A stretch of DNA of 64,000 nt from Lacinutrix mariniflava (GTDB lineage Bacteria; Bacteroidota; Bacteroidia; Flavobacteriales; Flavobacteriaceae). Below, in pieces: positions 9,246 through 17,450 of this stretch; position 1 is the first letter of the stretch, and the number at the start of each line of letters is the position of its first letter. The translations under genes and the position numbers were made by a program. Under the pieces are notes generated by a model, which was not told the DNA's origin, searched no databases, and worked only from the letters and a program-made list of their open reading frames with translations. The stretch spans positions 98,501 through 162,500 of the forward strand of contig NZ_LIQG01000027.1 in assembly GCF_001418015.1 (NCBI RefSeq). The letters are read 5' to 3'.

Positions 9246-10787
9246 TTAGTAACCTGGATTTTGTTGTAAGTTTGGATTTGCTTCTAAAGCTGTTTGTGGG
9301 ATTGGAAAAACTTTATAAGTGTCTGGAATAGAGGTTCCGTTAAGTGTACCACCTTTCCATGGCCATAAATAACTTCCACCAGTAAATTTTCCAAAACGAA
9401 TAAGATCTGTTCTTCTATGTCCTTCTAGATTTAGTTCTCTTCCTCTTTCATCAATAATGAAATCTAGATTTAAATCTGCCATTTCTATTGGAGTTGCACC
9501 AGACCTTGTTCTTACTTGATTTACGTAAGAAAGTGCATCTTGCATATTTGAATTTGTAGCGCCTCTTAAAGTACATTCAGCATACATTAAATAAGCATCA
9601 GACAAACGATATAAAGGAAAATCTGTTCCAGAAAATTCTGTTGGAGTATAGGTCGAATTAAAAGTGGTATTTCTAAATTTAATCGATGGGTAACCATCCG
9701 TCCAAACGGTGTAATCCGTCATTTCGTAATTATGTCCTTCTGTCCAGAATAAACTTGCTCTATCATCGGTTGACGAATCTAAGTCTCCAAATAAACCATA
9801 CCATGCTTTTGTTGCTCTGTGACCTTGCCAACCTTGGGTTGCCCCAAAATCTGAAATCGTAATAGTATCAGGACTTAAACTACCATTAACAATATATGTT
9901 GTATTACCAAAACTTTGACTATCAATAGGGTCCGCAATCAAAGGATAGATAATTTCAGAAGACGTATCATTATCTCCAGAAAAATTCTCGACAAAGTTAT
10001 TGGTTAAAGAATAACTTCCTTCGGTAATAACTTTGTTAACGTAAGTGAATGCTTCATTATATCTAGGTGTACCAGTATATACTTCTGCATTTATATATAG
10101 CTTTGCCAATAACATATCTACTACAAAAGTATTAGCTCTACCATAACCGTTAAAGCTTCCTATTAAAGGTTCTATTGCAAGCAATTCTGATTCTACATAA
10201 TTAAATAACTCTTCTCTTGAAGATTCTGATAATAATTCGGACTGCCCAAAATTTTCATCAGTAGCTAAAACACCTTTGCCAAAGATATCGATAACATAAA
10301 AATAGGCTAGAGCTCTTAAGAAACGGACTTCTGATACTACAGATTCTCCTGGATCTGTGCTAGCACTATTTAGTACATTTAATAAGTTGTTACATTGCGG
10401 AATAGTATAATAAGCTCTGTTATATAAATATCTAAAAAACTTATTATTACTAGTCCATTCCGAAGTTGTAGTTAATTGATCTAAACCGTCATCTCCCCAA
10501 CGGTTTTTCATACCATCTGCTGTAAAATCTTGTAAGTTTACAATACCTCTTAAAAAAGGAGATTCTCCGGCGTCATCACTAATATCTGAACTACCTGGGC
10601 CACTTGGTCCTGATAAAGCAAATGAAGCATATAATCTAGAAAGAATACCTTCTACCGCATTGGGATCGTTTGCTAGTAGTTGTTCTAGCGTTAATTCTAC
10701 TTTAGGTTCAGTATCAAGATCGTTGACACAAGACGATATTATTGAAAATAACGTCAATCCTAAAAATGTTAATATTACTTTTTTCAT
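9246..10787 (-). CDS. SusD/RagB-family starch-binding lipoprotein
   Basis: Surface lipoprotein that caps the SusC channel and hands over glycans. I place the start at the ATG at 10787, not at the upstream ATG at 10808 that would overlap susC: from 10787 it reads MKKVILTFLG with a clean lipobox ISSC at residues 17-20. TPR-like helices and the SusD C-terminal region follow, including DERGRELNLEGHRRTDLIRF, a hallmark of the family. About 513 residues, normal length. The 10-base gap to susC shows one transcript. Confidence 0.95.
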   Translation of the reverse strand: MKKVILTFLGLTLFSIISSCVNDLDTEPKVELTLEQLLANDPNAVEGILSRLYASFALSGPSGPGSSDISDDAGESPFLRGIVNLQDFTADGMKNRWGDDGLDQLTTTSEWTSNNKFFRYLYNRAYYTIPQCNNLLNVLNSASTDPGESVVSEVRFLRALAYFYVIDIFGKGVLATDENFGQSELLSESSREELFNYVESELLAIEPLIGSFNGYGRANTFVVDMLLAKLYINAEVYTGTPRYNEAFTYVNKVITEGSYSLTNNFVENFSGDNDTSSEIIYPLIADPIDSQSFGNTTYIVNGSLSPDTITISDFGATQGWQGHRATKAWYGLFGDLDSSTDDRASLFWTEGHNYEMTDYTVWTDGYPSIKFRNTTFNSTYTPTEFSGTDFPLYRLSDAYLMYAECTLRGATNSNMQDALSYVNQVRTRSGATPIEMADLNLDFIIDERGRELNLEGHRRTDLIRFGKFTGGSYLWPWKGGTLNGTSIPDTYKVFPIPQTALEANPNLQQNPGY

Positions 10788-10797
10788 AATTATTTTT

Positions 10798-13700
10798 TTA
10801 AAAATCAATATTTACACCAAAACTTACTGTTGTAGGTCTTGGATAAAATGCACCATCAATTCCACCGTTATTTTCAGGGTCTTGCCCATCATAATTAGTA
10901 ATTATAAATGGATTGTTAACAGAACCGTACAATCTCATACGTGTGTTTTTAATAAAATTGTCATCAAAACTATAACCTAATACAATATTTTGACATCTTA
11001 AAAATGCGGCATCTTGCAAGAAATAGTCTGAAAATTGAGTGTTACCAATAACTTCATCAAATACTGGATTCGCAGCGCCATCATAAAAATTTAAAACATT
11101 AGTAATACTTGTATTGTTATTTGGTTCTGCACTGCCTACGTGACCATATCTTAGTTCATTAAAATCGTAAAGCTTACCATCTAGCTGTCCACGGAAACTT
11201 GTCGATAAATCGAAGTTTTTATAATTAACATTTATACCGAAACCAAACGTCCAATTTGGCGCTAATGCTTCATAATACTTGTCTTCTTCCGTTATTTGGT
11301 TATCATTATTTAAATCTACAAAAGCACCAGGAATTGGATTTCCTGAACCATCGTAAACTTGTTTAAAAACTCCAGCTAAACCAGGCTCTTCTCCTAACTT
11401 ATTAAAAAATAAATTAGAACCTGTTCCTAGTAAACCTCCACCAATTCTTAAGGTACTAATTCCACCTAAATCGGTAACTTCAGTAGTGGCATAACCTATG
11501 TTACCATTAAAAGAAATACTAAAATTATCATTTTGGATAGGGTTTAAATTTAAATTTAGTTCAAAACCTTCGCTTTCCGTTGATCCTATATTTTTTATAA
11601 AAGAATCTGTTAAGCCTTGTCCTGGAGGAATTAAAGCATCTGTTAATAAATCGGTAGTCTCTCTCTTAAAGATATCGACAGAACCATTTATAAAACTATT
11701 TTTAAATAGGTTAAAGTCTAAACCAATATTATAAGTAGATGTTTTTTCCCAAGTTAAACCTGTTTGAAAAGGTAAAGCTGAATATAAATTTGCACCTGGC
11801 AAGTATTGACTGTTTTGAGAGCCAATAGCAAATAGTGGACTGGTTGGGTAATACGTTCCAACGGCTCCAGCAATATTTTGCTGTCCAGTTTTTCCATAGC
11901 CTAATCTTAATTTTAAGTCATTGACAAAATTGACGTTTTTTAGAAAATTCTCTTGCTTAATTTTCCAAGCTAATGCAGCCGCAGGAAAGAATCCCCAAGC
12001 TTCCTGTGCCCAAACATCATCTGTAACAAAAAACGAAGAACCATCTGCTCTTAAAGATACAGTTACTAGGTATTTGTCTAAAATGTTAATGTTAGAACGG
12101 CCAAAGAAAGATTGAAGGTTTTGATCGTTGAAATATCTATTATTAGGATTTGCCGGATTAAAATTTTCTTCTCTTATTCCTGTGTCTGGATTATTTTGAA
12201 AACGATCGCTGTTTCCATCAGTTTTAAAGTTTTGATAAGAGTAACCTAGTTGTACATCATATCTGTTTACAAAACTGTCTTCTAATTCCTTGGTGTACTG
12301 TAAGTAGGAATCGAAGGTGGTATTTGTAATATGTTGTCTTTCTTTGTAGTTTGTACCAGGATTAAATATAACGGCATTATCATTTGTAGCATCTATTCCA
12401 AAGGCAGAAATAGCATTGTTATCGAAATTTTCCTTAATTTTTGAACTCGAAGCATCTAAACCAACATTAACTACAGCACGTAATTCAGGTAGGAAAGGTA
12501 ATGTATAATCTAATTGTACATTACCTAAAAATCTATAAGCACGCTCCGAACGTTGCCTTTGTTCTAAAAGCGCTAATGGGTTAGATTGACCATCAATTAA
12601 TAATCGTGTTCCGTCTAAAGCAGTATTAGTGTAGTATCCACCAAAAATAGAATTATTGTCGTAAACAGGTTTTGTTGGGTCAAAAACTGTAGCACCTCCT
12701 AGGGCTCCACCTGCATCTGTTGCATTTTTGTCTACAAAAGTTAATTTGGCATTAGCATCAATCTTCAAATTACCATCTAATAATTTTGGTGTTAATTTAA
12801 TGGCTGCGCTGTAGCGCTCGTAATCATCTGTTCTAACAACACCTTCTAGATTGCTGTATCCCAGAGATGCTCTAAAAGGTAGATTTTCTCCCAAATTAGC
12901 TCGAACGCTAAAGTTTGTGTTTGAAGAAACAGCAGTTCTTAATATAACATCTCTCCAGTCTGTATCGTAAATAGCTCTATTTTCTGTTCCTGTAATATTA
13001 CCATCTGTATCATAGGTGTTTACTTGTATTATACGAGAAGGTTCAGTTGTAGAAACTTCTCCTACGGCAACACCTAAGTTTTGTTCTAATGTTGGGTGAT
13101 ATTGTTTAATAAAGCGAACGTATTCATCACTAGTCATCATGTCCAACCCTTCACCAGCCGAATCAATAGAAACATTGGAAGAAACACTATATTTAGCTTT
13201 TCCTGAAGTTCCTTTTTTAGTAGTAATTATAATAACACCATTAGATGCCCTAGAACCATAAATAGCAGTTGCAGAAGCGTCTTTTAATATAGAGAAACTT
13301 TCAACATCATTTGGGTTTACTAGTGATAATGGATTAGATACACCTGCTGGATTTTGTCCGCCAAGCGGAATACCATCAATAACAATTAAAGGACTATTAT
13401 CTGCAAATAAAGAGGCACCTCCACGTATTCTTATGGTTGGTGCAGAATCTGGAGATCCACCACTATCTGTAATTCTAACACCAGCTGCTTTACCACGTAA
13501 TAATTGGTCTGTAGAAGTAATAGGGCCTTTGTTAAAATCTTTAGAAGAAACGACATCTACCGATCCTGTTAAGTCTTCTTTTTTAACACTACCATATCCT
13601 ATAATTACAACCTCGTCTAATCTAGAGGCATCTTCTATTAAAGAAATATTTATGTTAGATTGACCCGAATAAGTAACTTCTTGTGTAATATAACCCACAA

Positions 13701-13920
13701 AAGAGAACTCTAAGACATCACCATTATTAACTCTAACTTGGTATTCTCCATCAAAATCCGTAGAAGTCCCTTGGTTTGTGCCTTTAATAATCAAATTCAC
13801 TCCTGGTAAAGGTGAAGATGAGGCTTGTTCTGTAACCGTTCCATTTACCGTATTTTGTGCTAACAAAAGTGTGGGTAATACCAAAATGGTGAACAGTAAA
13901 CTATTAAAAATTGTTTTCAT
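10798..13920 (-). CDS. SusC/RagA-family TonB-dependent outer membrane transporter
   Basis: 1040-residue outer membrane importer of starch oligosaccharides. Order: signal peptide (1-21), carboxypeptidase-D regulatory-like domain (about 23-105), plug domain (about 110-230, with the motif GSRASNGVIIITTKKG at its end), then a 22-strand barrel ending in a C-terminal Phe. It is the first gene of the leftward operon with susD, the SusE/F-like gene and the amylase. A candidate promoter with a LacI-type operator lies at 14020-14051. Confidence 0.96.
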   Translation of the reverse strand: MKTIFNSLLFTILVLPTLLLAQNTVNGTVTEQASSSPLPGVNLIIKGTNQGTSTDFDGEYQVRVNNGDVLEFSFVGYITQEVTYSGQSNINISLIEDASRLDEVVIIGYGSVKKEDLTGSVDVVSSKDFNKGPITSTDQLLRGKAAGVRITDSGGSPDSAPTIRIRGGASLFADNSPLIVIDGIPLGGQNPAGVSNPLSLVNPNDVESFSILKDASATAIYGSRASNGVIIITTKKGTSGKAKYSVSSNVSIDSAGEGLDMMTSDEYVRFIKQYHPTLEQNLGVAVGEVSTTEPSRIIQVNTYDTDGNITGTENRAIYDTDWRDVILRTAVSSNTNFSVRANLGENLPFRASLGYSNLEGVVRTDDYERYSAAIKLTPKLLDGNLKIDANAKLTFVDKNATDAGGALGGATVFDPTKPVYDNNSIFGGYYTNTALDGTRLLIDGQSNPLALLEQRQRSERAYRFLGNVQLDYTLPFLPELRAVVNVGLDASSSKIKENFDNNAISAFGIDATNDNAVIFNPGTNYKERQHITNTTFDSYLQYTKELEDSFVNRYDVQLGYSYQNFKTDGNSDRFQNNPDTGIREENFNPANPNNRYFNDQNLQSFFGRSNINILDKYLVTVSLRADGSSFFVTDDVWAQEAWGFFPAAALAWKIKQENFLKNVNFVNDLKLRLGYGKTGQQNIAGAVGTYYPTSPLFAIGSQNSQYLPGANLYSALPFQTGLTWEKTSTYNIGLDFNLFKNSFINGSVDIFKRETTDLLTDALIPPGQGLTDSFIKNIGSTESEGFELNLNLNPIQNDNFSISFNGNIGYATTEVTDLGGISTLRIGGGLLGTGSNLFFNKLGEEPGLAGVFKQVYDGSGNPIPGAFVDLNNDNQITEEDKYYEALAPNWTFGFGINVNYKNFDLSTSFRGQLDGKLYDFNELRYGHVGSAEPNNNTSITNVLNFYDGAANPVFDEVIGNTQFSDYFLQDAAFLRCQNIVLGYSFDDNFIKNTRMRLYGSVNNPFIITNYDGQDPENNGGIDGAFYPRPTTVSFGVNIDF

Positions 13921-14019
13921 ATAATACTATTAAGTTAGTTTTTAATACATGCTTATATTTTACTTCTCGATGATAAATCTATGTAAATAAAATGTTAAAT
14001 TTGGTAGAAGCCTTGTTTT

Positions 14020-14051
14020 TAAAGGTAGCGCAAACGTTTTCGTGTTGACAA
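14020..14051 (-). promoter_or_regulatory. Candidate susC promoter with LacI-type operator in the spacer
   Basis: Read on the minus strand: TTG (14051-14049), a 21-base spacer, then TACCTTTA (14027-14020), close to TAnnTTTG. The spacer holds the palindrome AAACGTTT (14032-14039) in the context AAAACGTTTGCGC. A central CG flanked by A/T half sites is typical for LacI-family operators. Position between the two promoter boxes suggests repression by the adjacent regulator. Confidence 0.5.
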
Positions 14052-14185
14052 CTTTCTTAAATACTGAGAATTATCTAATTTAAATTATAAATTATTGCGC
14101 TTTTTTAAATAATACAGACCTTTTTTATTAAATAAGTAGCAAAAGCTTGTATTTTTGAGATTATTATAACTTTATACTGAATAGA

Positions 14186-15226
14186 ATGAAACGAAAAGTA
14201 ACGCTTAAACAAATAGCAAAAGAGTTGGATGTATCCATATCCACCGTGTCTAAGGCATTAAGAAACAGTAAAGAGATTAGTGAAGATACTAGAGAAAAGG
14301 TTCAAGCATTTGCGAAGTTATTTAATTATAGACCTAATAATATCGCTTTAAGTTTAAAAAACCGAAAGACTAAAACTATTGGTGTTATTATTCCAGAAAT
14401 TGTTCATCACTTCTTTTCAAAAGTAATTAGAGGTATAGAGTTAGTGGCTAACAAAAGAGGATATAATGTTATTGTAGGTTTGTCTAATGAGTCTTTTTCT
14501 AAGGAGGTTATAAATATGGAAATGTTAGCAAACGGTAGTATTGATGGATTTATTTTGTCAATATCAAAAGAAACCTTGCTACAACAAGATTATCATCATT
14601 TTATAGAAACGATAAATCAAGGTATGCCAATTGTAATGTTTGATCGTGTGGTTAATGAAGTGAATTGTGATAAAGTTATTGTAGATGATTTACAAGGATC
14701 TAAAAAAGCAGTAAATAAACTCATTGAGAAAGGATGTAAAAATATTGCGATTATTACAACTAAAGATTATGTAAGCGTAGGAAAACTAAGAACACAAGGC
14801 TATTTAGAAGCACTAGAAGAAAATAATATAAAAGCTAAGGGTAGTCTTATTTTAAAAGTTGACGATGCATTTGTTTCAGACGATGATCTAGAGGTCTTAG
14901 AAAGGGAAATAGTCGCTTTATTTGAAAGTAATAAAAGTATAGATGGTGTTTTTGCTGTGAACGAATTATATGCAATTACCGTAATGAAGGTTGCTCGAAA
15001 ATTAGGATTAAGTATTCCAGAAGACGTTCAAGTTATTGGTTTTACAGACGGAGTGTTATCTAAACACGCAACACCAAGTTTAACAACAGTAAGCCAGCAT
15101 GCTCAGGAAATGGGAGAGAAATCTGCAGAATTGTTAATAAATAATCTAGAAATAGAAGAGGATGAAGATCATTACCAAACAGTAGTGATAGAGACCGAAT
15201 TGATAGAGCGTAATTCAACAAAATAA
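14186..15226 (+). CDS. LacI-family transcriptional regulator of the starch locus
   Basis: 346 residues. The N-terminal helix-turn-helix TLKQIAKELDVSISTVSKAL (about 5-24) and hinge are followed by a periplasmic-binding-protein-like sensor domain (about 62-340). It stands between the divergent sus and maltose-metabolism arms, as in other flavobacterial alpha-glucan loci, and most likely responds to maltose or a related sugar. A TATTTTTG box at 14150-14157 is a possible -7 element of its own promoter. The classical Bacteroides regulator SusR is of a different type. Confidence 0.92.
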   Translation: MKRKVTLKQIAKELDVSISTVSKALRNSKEISEDTREKVQAFAKLFNYRPNNIALSLKNRKTKTIGVIIPEIVHHFFSKVIRGIELVANKRGYNVIVGLSNESFSKEVINMEMLANGSIDGFILSISKETLLQQDYHHFIETINQGMPIVMFDRVVNEVNCDKVIVDDLQGSKKAVNKLIEKGCKNIAIITTKDYVSVGKLRTQGYLEALEENNIKAKGSLILKVDDAFVSDDDLEVLEREIVALFESNKSIDGVFAVNELYAITVMKVARKLGLSIPEDVQVIGFTDGVLSKHATPSLTTVSQHAQEMGEKSAELLINNLEIEEDEDHYQTVVIETELIERNSTK

Positions 15227-15236
15227 AAAAATAACA

Positions 15237-15265
15237 TTGCCGATTTAAAATCTTTTATATCTTTA
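15237..15265 (+). promoter_or_regulatory. Candidate promoter of the maltose metabolism arm
   Basis: TTG at 15237-15239, an 18-base spacer and TATCTTTA at 15258-15265 (one base off TAnnTTTG) lie just after the LacI gene stop, about 90 bases before the MFS start. Confidence 0.4.
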
Positions 15266-15277
15266 CGGCATTCAAAA

Positions 15278-15294
15278 CTTATATTTTACTTCTC
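15278..15294. repeat. 17-base word shared by the susC and MFS upstream regions
   Basis: CTTATATTTTACTTCTC is found here and, identically and in the same orientation, at 13952-13968, i.e. in the leader of each arm of the locus. Possible shared regulatory element; function unknown. Confidence 0.4.
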
Positions 15295-15306
15295 AGGTAA
15301 TTAAGT

Positions 15307-15331
15307 TTTGATAAGTAACATGCTTATCAAA
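15307..15331. promoter_or_regulatory. Inverted repeat in the leader of the MFS gene
   Basis: TTTGATAAG and its perfect complement CTTATCAAA flank 7 bases, 26 bases before the MFS start. The right part (ACATGCTTAT) also occurs upstream of susC at 13947-13956. No T run, so more likely a protein- or structure-based regulatory site than a terminator. Confidence 0.4.
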
Positions 15332-15356
15332 TAGTAATAATTTAAACTTACTATTT

Positions 15357-16730
15357 ATGAAAAAGCGTATGCTTGGATTTTGGGAAATTTGGAACATGAG
15401 TTTCGGTTTCTTAGGGATTCAATTTGGTTTCGCCTTGCAAGGCACTTCAATGACAAGAATATTTCAAACATTAGGAGCTGCTCCTGATGAGATTCCTATG
15501 CTGTGGATTGCTGCACCTCTAACAGGTCTGCTTGTTCAACCTATTATTGGTTATATGAGTGATCGCACTTGGAGTGAGCGATGGGGACGTAGAAAACCGT
15601 TCTTTTTAATTGGCGCAGTACTAAGTACTATGGCCTTATTTTTTATGCCGTATTCACCTATACTATGGGTGGCAGCAGGACTCTTATGGATTTTAGATGC
15701 GTCTATTAATATTTCAATGGAGCCTTTTCGCGCTTTAGTAGCAGATAAGCTTCCAGAGTCTCAACGCTCTTACGGTTTTGTAATGCAAGCTTTAATTATT
15801 GGAATAGGAACTTGGATTGCCAGTAGTTTGCCAGAAATAGTATCCTATTTCGGGATAAGTAACTCAGCAGACTCAGGCGTTTTACCAATGTCCGTAAAGC
15901 TATCCTTTGCAATTGGTGCTTTTGTGTTTTTAGTAAGTATTCTCTATACCGTTTTTACAACTACAGAATATCCACCTGAAGATATGGAGGAATTCAAAAA
16001 AGAAAAAGCGAAGAAAAATCAATTCATTCCAGACATTCTAAACAATATTGGTAACATGCCATTAACAATGAAAAAACTTGGATTGATCCAGTTTTTCTCA
16101 TGGTTTGCATTTTTCACCATGTGGAGTATGGCAAATCCAGCGCTAACAGAACATGTGTTTAAAACACCAGCACCTGTAGAAACCGCTTATAATATGTCTA
16201 TTCCGGCTCAAGCCGAAGCTTTTAATATTGTAAATACGGCTTTTCAAGAATCGTCAAACGCAATAGGATCAGCAATGGGTGTTTATGGACTGTCATCTAT
16301 GGCGTTTGCTTTATTACTAGTTTTTTACACCTCTAGAAAAAATATTAATAGAAAGTATGTCCATATGGCATCGCTAATATTAGGAGGTTTAGGTTTTGTT
16401 TTAATGAACTACACCTCGCCCGAAAACTTAAAATGGTGCTTTGTATTAATTGGATTTGCTTGGGGAAGTATTTTATCAATGCCATATGCTATGTTATCAA
16501 GTTCTGTCGATCCCAAAAAGATGGGAATGTTCATGGGGATTTTCAATATGTTTATTGTCATTCCGCAAATTATCGCAGCATTAGGAGGTATTAATTTTAT
16601 CTCAGGTTTATTAGGGAAAGATGCTATAAATGCAATGACTGTTGCAGGAATAAGTTTAATAATTGCAGGCTTATGCAACCTCTTAATTACAAACAAGCAC
16701 GCAATTTCATATCAAGTAGAAGACATATAA
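15357..16730 (+). CDS. SLC45-like MFS sugar (maltose/maltodextrin) importer
   Basis: 457 residues with twelve predicted membrane helices. The loop after helix 2 carries the MFS signature in the form DRTWSERWGRRKPFF, as in the glycoside/SLC45 branch. It lies in front of pgmB and GH65 genes, with a 3-base gap to pgmB, so it should bring maltose or short maltodextrins across the inner membrane for phosphorolysis. Proton or sodium coupling cannot be decided from sequence. Confidence 0.88.
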   Translation: MKKRMLGFWEIWNMSFGFLGIQFGFALQGTSMTRIFQTLGAAPDEIPMLWIAAPLTGLLVQPIIGYMSDRTWSERWGRRKPFFLIGAVLSTMALFFMPYSPILWVAAGLLWILDASINISMEPFRALVADKLPESQRSYGFVMQALIIGIGTWIASSLPEIVSYFGISNSADSGVLPMSVKLSFAIGAFVFLVSILYTVFTTTEYPPEDMEEFKKEKAKKNQFIPDILNNIGNMPLTMKKLGLIQFFSWFAFFTMWSMANPALTEHVFKTPAPVETAYNMSIPAQAEAFNIVNTAFQESSNAIGSAMGVYGLSSMAFALLLVFYTSRKNINRKYVHMASLILGGLGFVLMNYTSPENLKWCFVLIGFAWGSILSMPYAMLSSSVDPKKMGMFMGIFNMFIVIPQIIAALGGINFISGLLGKDAINAMTVAGISLIIAGLCNLLITNKHAISYQVEDI

Positions 16731-16733
16731 CAG

Positions 16734-17390
16734 ATGAGTAATAAAGGATTTATATTCGATTTAGATGGTGTCATCGTAGACACAGCGAAATATCATTTTT
16801 TAGCATGGAAAAAATTAGCTAATCAATTAGGTTTCGAATTTACAAAAGAAGAAAACGAATTATTTAAAGGCGTTAGCAGAAAACGTTGTTTAGAGATTTT
16901 ATTAGATATAGGAAAAATAGAAGCTTCGCAAGAGCAATTTGATATCTGGATGGTCGAAAAGAATGTAGACTATTTACACTACATAGAAAACATGGACGAG
17001 TCAGAGATTCTACCAGATGTTCCTAAGGTGCTACAGTTTTTAAAAGACAATAACATTCCAATTGCATTAGGTTCTGCAAGTAAAAATGCACGCCCAATTT
17101 TAGAGAAAGTTAAGTTGCTCCATTATTTTGATGCTATTGTAGATGGCAATAATGTAACCAAAGCAAAACCAGATCCAGAAGTGTTTTTACTTGCAGCAAA
17201 ACAGCTAGGCGTAGACGCTAAAGATTGTGTCGTTTTTGAGGATGCTGTTGCAGGTATTGAAGCTGCCAATGCGGCAAACATGATATCCATTGGTATTGGA
17301 GAACGAAACATATTAAATGAAGCCGATTATATTTTTTCAGATTTTACTGAAATGGAAAATGACTTCATTCAAGAATTATTAAATAGATAA
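16734..17390 (+). CDS. pgmB: Beta-phosphoglucomutase
   Basis: 218-residue HAD-superfamily enzyme that turns beta-glucose-1-phosphate into glucose-6-phosphate. The nucleophile motif DLDGVIVDTA is at residues 8-17, the Ser/Thr motif in LGSASKN near 107, and the Lys plus acidic motif in KPDPEVF... VVFEDAVAG near 145-168. Placement directly before a GH65 phosphorylase gene is the standard pairing, since GH65 maltose phosphorylase makes the beta anomer. Confidence 0.93.
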   Translation: MSNKGFIFDLDGVIVDTAKYHFLAWKKLANQLGFEFTKEENELFKGVSRKRCLEILLDIGKIEASQEQFDIWMVEKNVDYLHYIENMDESEILPDVPKVLQFLKDNNIPIALGSASKNARPILEKVKLLHYFDAIVDGNNVTKAKPDPEVFLLAAKQLGVDAKDCVVFEDAVAGIEAANAANMISIGIGERNILNEADYIFSDFTEMENDFIQELLNR

Positions 17391-17400
17391 AAATAGTGAT

Positions 17401-17426
17401 TGTTACACGGAGCATAGTCGAAGTGT
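17401..17426 (+). repeat. Degenerate flavobacterial intergenic repeat fragment
   Basis: GTTACACGGAGCATAGTCG AAGTGT resembles the intergenic repeat family of the form GTCACACTGAGCG-AGTCGAAGTG that I recall as frequent in flavobacterial genomes. It fills the pgmB-GH65 gap; attribution rests on memory, not on a search. Confidence 0.35.
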
Positions 17427-17450
17427 TTGTCATCAAAAAAATATAAAAAA

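Noticed and set aside
10788..10808. Upstream ATG start for SusD
   Set aside because: It would overlap susC and spoil the lipoprotein signal; the ATG at 10787 gives a clean lipobox.
17427..17450. Earlier TTG start for the GH65 enzyme
   Set aside because: It lies in a repeat fragment and adds eight polar residues; the ATG at 17451 has an A-rich lead and gives the normal family N-terminus.
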